Made by a program: the position numbers and the translations under genes. Under the pieces are notes generated by a model, which worked only from the letters and a program-made list of their open reading frames with translations, was not told the DNA's origin and did not search any database. Below are positions 61,268 through 64,000 of a stretch of 64,000 bases of DNA, one piece after another. Source of the stretch: Narthecium ossifragum (taxonomy: Eukaryota; Streptophyta; Magnoliopsida; Dioscoreales; Nartheciaceae); the NCBI GenBank assembly GCA_963920575.1, contig OY986965.1, forward strand, positions 29,072,007-29,136,006. Direction: 5' to 3'. Position 1 is the stretch's first letter. Every line of letters starts with the position of its first letter.

Positions 61268-61680
61268 ATGGTCATAGGTCATGATGCGATGAACAACGAC
61301 GAAAGCTTCACCAACAATCACAGAGGCAACAAGCTAAACGAAGAGAAAGTTAGGAACAACAGTCATACAGCTGATGGAAATCCTGCAATCAATACTAACA
61401 TCAACAGCAACGTGCAGAGCATCAACAACTCTCTCCTGCATGAGAGTTCCTGTTGCGAAACAGACCCAGGTGTTCACTGGGTTTATTCAAGCAAACCAGT
61501 GACGGCTATCAAAATCAAGGGAAGGCCGGAACAACCGGCAATGTCGAAGACTGCTACAAGCAATGCCCCAGCTCAGAAGCTCACATACAACCCGAACGAA
61601 GACGGTGCCTAAGAGCACTTCTCCTGGAATCAAGTCACGGTGAACAAGATAATCCACCCAGCCTTCCTATGAGCTGGAAC
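61268..61680 (+). pseudogene. Captured fragment of an unknown plant gene within the MULE
   Basis: The plus strand encodes NVQSINNSLLHESSCCETDP, GVHWVYSSKP and KLTYNPNE. A one-frame shift later it reads RRRCLRALLLESSHGEQDNP. The composition is protein-like, unlike the flanking tandem repeat, and the two parts read as one sequence broken by a frameshift. I cannot name the family. It recalls conserved segments of a plant protein family of unknown function, a weak impression from memory. Confidence 0.4.
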
Positions 61681-62091
61681 TGCTTGGAGCCGGAGGAGCT
61701 CGACCATGATGTCCGGCACGCCGAGAGAAGTAGAGGAGGTGATAAGAAAAAAGAGGAAGAGGTGGGAAACGGGTGCAAAATCCGGGAAACGGGTGTAAAA
61801 CCGCTTTCCCGTCAATTTATACTAACGGAGTTGGAGATCGGTATTAAATTTCATTTAGTTTATAATTTAGTGATATTAAATTATAAATCTCAAATTTGAT
61901 GGTACCAAAGTGCATTTATAAGAAAGTACACGATACCGGAACGCAAAAATCCCTTTTTTAATCGCAGTAAACTCTCCGTTGCCATCGTCTTCACGCGGTT
62001 CCTTCGACGCTAAGGTTGCGATCCTCTCCTCTCCTCTTTTATTAATATCTTTGTTCTCGATCTCTATCGCCCATATTTCGCACCTGCTAAA

Positions 62092-63181
62092 ATGGGGTAT
62101 TCAGAGGATTTCCTTCCGCTCCTCTCCGGGAACAACGAGGATGGGGATCAGGCACCGCCACCCACCAAGCTTGACGAGAAGCCCGCTGCTCCGGTGGCAA
62201 CGCCGCCTCCGATGCCTGAGCCGGTGAAGCCATCCGCGGAGTGGACGGCGGACGGCCTCCCGGTGGGACACGGGAGTGTCATGGGCGAGCCGGTGGGGCG
62301 GGCCCAGTGGGACTCGAGCCTCTTTGCCTGCCTCGGCCGTAATGATGAGTTCTACAGCAGCGATCTGGAAGTCTGTGAGTCCTTGGCCTCGATTAGCCCT
62401 CTGTAGCCTTAGATCGGTCGATACTTTAGTTGATCTGATTCTTTTGGTATTCAATTGTTGCGAGATTAGTTCTAATGATGCTTTTAAATTCGTAAAGGTT
62501 GAAACTTTTGGATGCAATTCAATTAGATGGTTTTTAGATCAAGATTAGGGCTTTCTCCAATTATTAGTAATTCAGATCCTTAAAATAAGATTCTTGAATT
62601 GCGTCGATATAATGTGATTTTTTGTGTTTGACTTCTAAGATCTGTTATTCTGATTCTTTTTCTATGGTACGATATCCTAATTATTTATAAACCAATCGAG
62701 GGTAGAGCCTTGAGGCCTTCATTGCAACCATACAATAGGTCCATTGCAAGTTTGCAACAAGTCTACAGTTTTTCTTGCTTTGATATTTCCGCAGAGAATT
62801 ATCTAATAGTTTAAGCGTGATAATTACTTGTTTGGATCGTGAATATGAAACGGGAGAATATATATCAGAAAGAACCTGTTTCTCTCTTACGATATATAAT
62901 TCCTTGATTAGTCTCATAGATCCTATTAGGGCACGCCTCCTTACTGTAATGTTAGCTGATTATAGCGGAATTCTTCAGGTCTTCTTGGAAGTTTCGCCCC
63001 CTGTGTGCTGTACGGCAGCAATGCCGAGAGGCTTGGAGCTGGCTTGGGGTCATTTGCCAATAACTGCTTGTCTTATACAGGACTCTACATGATCGGCAGC
63101 TCTTTATTTGGTTGGAATTGCCTGGCACCATGGCTCTCTTATCCTAGCCGTACAGCCATACGCCGCAAGTTCAATCTCGAA
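62092..63181 (+). CDS. PLAC8 / cell number regulator 8-like protein, 3' part beyond the window
   Basis: Exon 1 is 62092-62374 (donor GTGAGT) and exon 2 is 62979-63181 (acceptor TTCAG, donor GTAAGT). Phases agree, giving 162 residues so far. The N-terminus MGYSEDFLPLLSG leads to a Pro-rich region and EWTADGLPVGHGSVMGEP, typical of CNR8. The PLAC8 core begins WDSSLFACLGRNDEF then CLLGSFAPCVLYGSNAERLG. A hydrophobic YTGLYMIGSSLFGWNCLAPW segment and SYPSRTAIRRKFNLE follow. PLAC8/CNR proteins are small membrane-associated cysteine-rich proteins linked to organ size and metal handling. The remaining cysteine-rich exon(s) are not in 63182-64000. A MULE lies 138 bp upstream of the ATG. Confidence 0.9.
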
Positions 63182-64000
63182 GTAAGTTTTCATATCAGAT
63201 ATTTGTGCATTGGTCACAAAGCTTCCCCCACATTAAACTATATCTGTTGTTCTTGATAGCTTCATTTCTCCACAAATAGCCATTATTTACCTGTTGTATA
63301 TTGTATTGTCATACTCCTCTCACATCATCTCGACTGCATCACATGCTAGTTTTGTCATGTAAATATTTATTTGTATGAGCGTGTTTTCGGATCATTGCCT
63401 GCTACTCTCGTGATTGTTTAGAAGAAGTTAGGTGTCGTGTGTCTTGGTGATGTATCATTGGTAACTTCTTCAACCTAGCTAGATAAGAAAAAGCATCTTG
63501 CAAGTTTGATTTGGATGAGCAGATCAACTTTCTTGTATGGGCTTAGCACTTCATCTTTTAATTCTTATTTGAGACGACGGCTGGACGTAGAGGTAAATAA
63601 CCATCTAGTGATGCTGGAGAATTTGAAATTTGAAATTAAGTGTGATCTTCCAACTTTCTCTAGCCAAGTTATTGTGAATCTTAAGCCATTATGACTTTAT
63701 TTTGCTAGATCTTTAGTTCAGATAACATTACATTTGCAATGAATATTTATTGCATTTGTTCCGGGATACTAGATTGTAACGGCAATTGGTCCTTAACCTA
63801 AAGAAGATCTGTCCTTTTTTCTGTCTTTTGGCAAGCGCTAGAGCATCGTTTTCTACTCGGTGTCATTCTCATTGTAGGAGCTTTTATAGATTATTTGTTT
63901 TAGTGCAATTGATTGAGGGACCTTTTTGTTCTGTATGCTGCTGGCTGTTGATGGCCAATGTAATTTCCTTTTCACTTTATATGCATTTTTCTGTTGACAA
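63182..64000 (+). other. Intron of the CNR8-like gene, to window end
   Basis: It follows donor GTAAGT at 63182. It is T-rich with no exon continuing the PLAC8 domain, so the next exon lies beyond 64000. Confidence 0.6.

Larger units (their letters stand above)
60224..61953. mobile_element. Mutator-like (MULE) non-autonomous element with captured sequence
   Basis: About 70-bp terminal inverted repeats (60224-60295 and 61884-61953) share GGGATTTTTG, TTCCGGTA and AATGCACTTTGGTACCATCAA. They are bounded by a perfect 9-bp duplication TTTTTTAAT (60215-60223 and 61954-61962), the MULE signature. No transposase is present. The interior carries two tandem copies of a 296-bp GC-rich unit (60661-61252) and a gene-like piece at 61268-61680. 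The element ends 138 bp before the ATG of the CNR8-like gene, so it lies in that gene's promoter or 5' UTR region. Confidence 0.93.

Noticed and set aside
60688..61284. 198-codon plus-strand frame and overlapping minus-strand frames
   Set aside because: They follow the 296-bp tandem unit inside a transposon and appear in several frames at once.

Overview
The window is nuclear DNA of a flowering plant. It shows GT-AG introns, long AT-rich intergenic DNA, plant-specific gene families (S1FA, RLCK-VII kinase, FBA-type F-box, PLAC8 cell-number-regulator) and nested plant transposable elements. GC-rich first exons (Sec61 beta, FAD monooxygenase, CNR8-like) hint at a monocot, but the species cannot be named from the sequence alone. 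There is a 200-base N gap at 42006-42205.

Left part (1-26000). A hAT-type non-autonomous element (88-1074) is followed by an intronless YIPF5/YIP1-type Golgi membrane protein (minus strand). A divergent pair comes next: Sec61 beta (minus) and S1FA (plus). Beyond this is a decayed zone holding a second hAT element with a perfect 8-bp target duplication, a dismembered RBR-type E3 ligase pseudogene and a phototropin LOV2 pseudogene. An intact F-box gene (minus) follows. About 11 kb from S1FA lies a partial duplication of the S1FA locus (promoter, exon 1 and most of the intron, but no exon 2). It is internally rearranged and carries a ~100-bp piece of the neighbouring F-box gene. It abuts a 1.3-kb array of short AT-rich palindromes. 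An HMA-domain gene with no visible first exon and a candidate RNA hairpin end this part.

Middle part (26000-45000). Three minus-strand genes could be reconstructed exon by exon, each giving a continuous frame: importin alpha-9-like (11 exons, 520 aa), taxilin-like coiled-coil protein (11 exons, 421 aa, one GC-AG intron) and a FAD-dependent monooxygenase (5 exons, 408 aa). Short transposons sit in the taxilin intron and flank.

Right part (45000-64000). A retroelement RNase H remnant lies beside two solo LTRs of one 2.4-kb family, one nested in the other, each with its own perfect 5-bp target duplication. Next come a GC-rich minisatellite, a terminal-inverted-repeat element enclosing a broken SET/MYND (ASHR2-like) fragment, a MITE-rich AT region and an RLCK-VII/PBL kinase (5 exons, 394 aa). 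A 1,730-bp Mutator-like element with ~70-bp inverted ends and a perfect 9-bp target duplication carries a captured gene piece and stops 138 bp before the start codon of a CNR8-like PLAC8 gene. That gene runs off the window end.

The genes are ordinary housekeeping, trafficking and signalling loci and do not form a pathway. What stands out is the density of gene-fragment capture and partial duplication: S1FA, F-box, RBR, phototropin, SET and an unknown gene.
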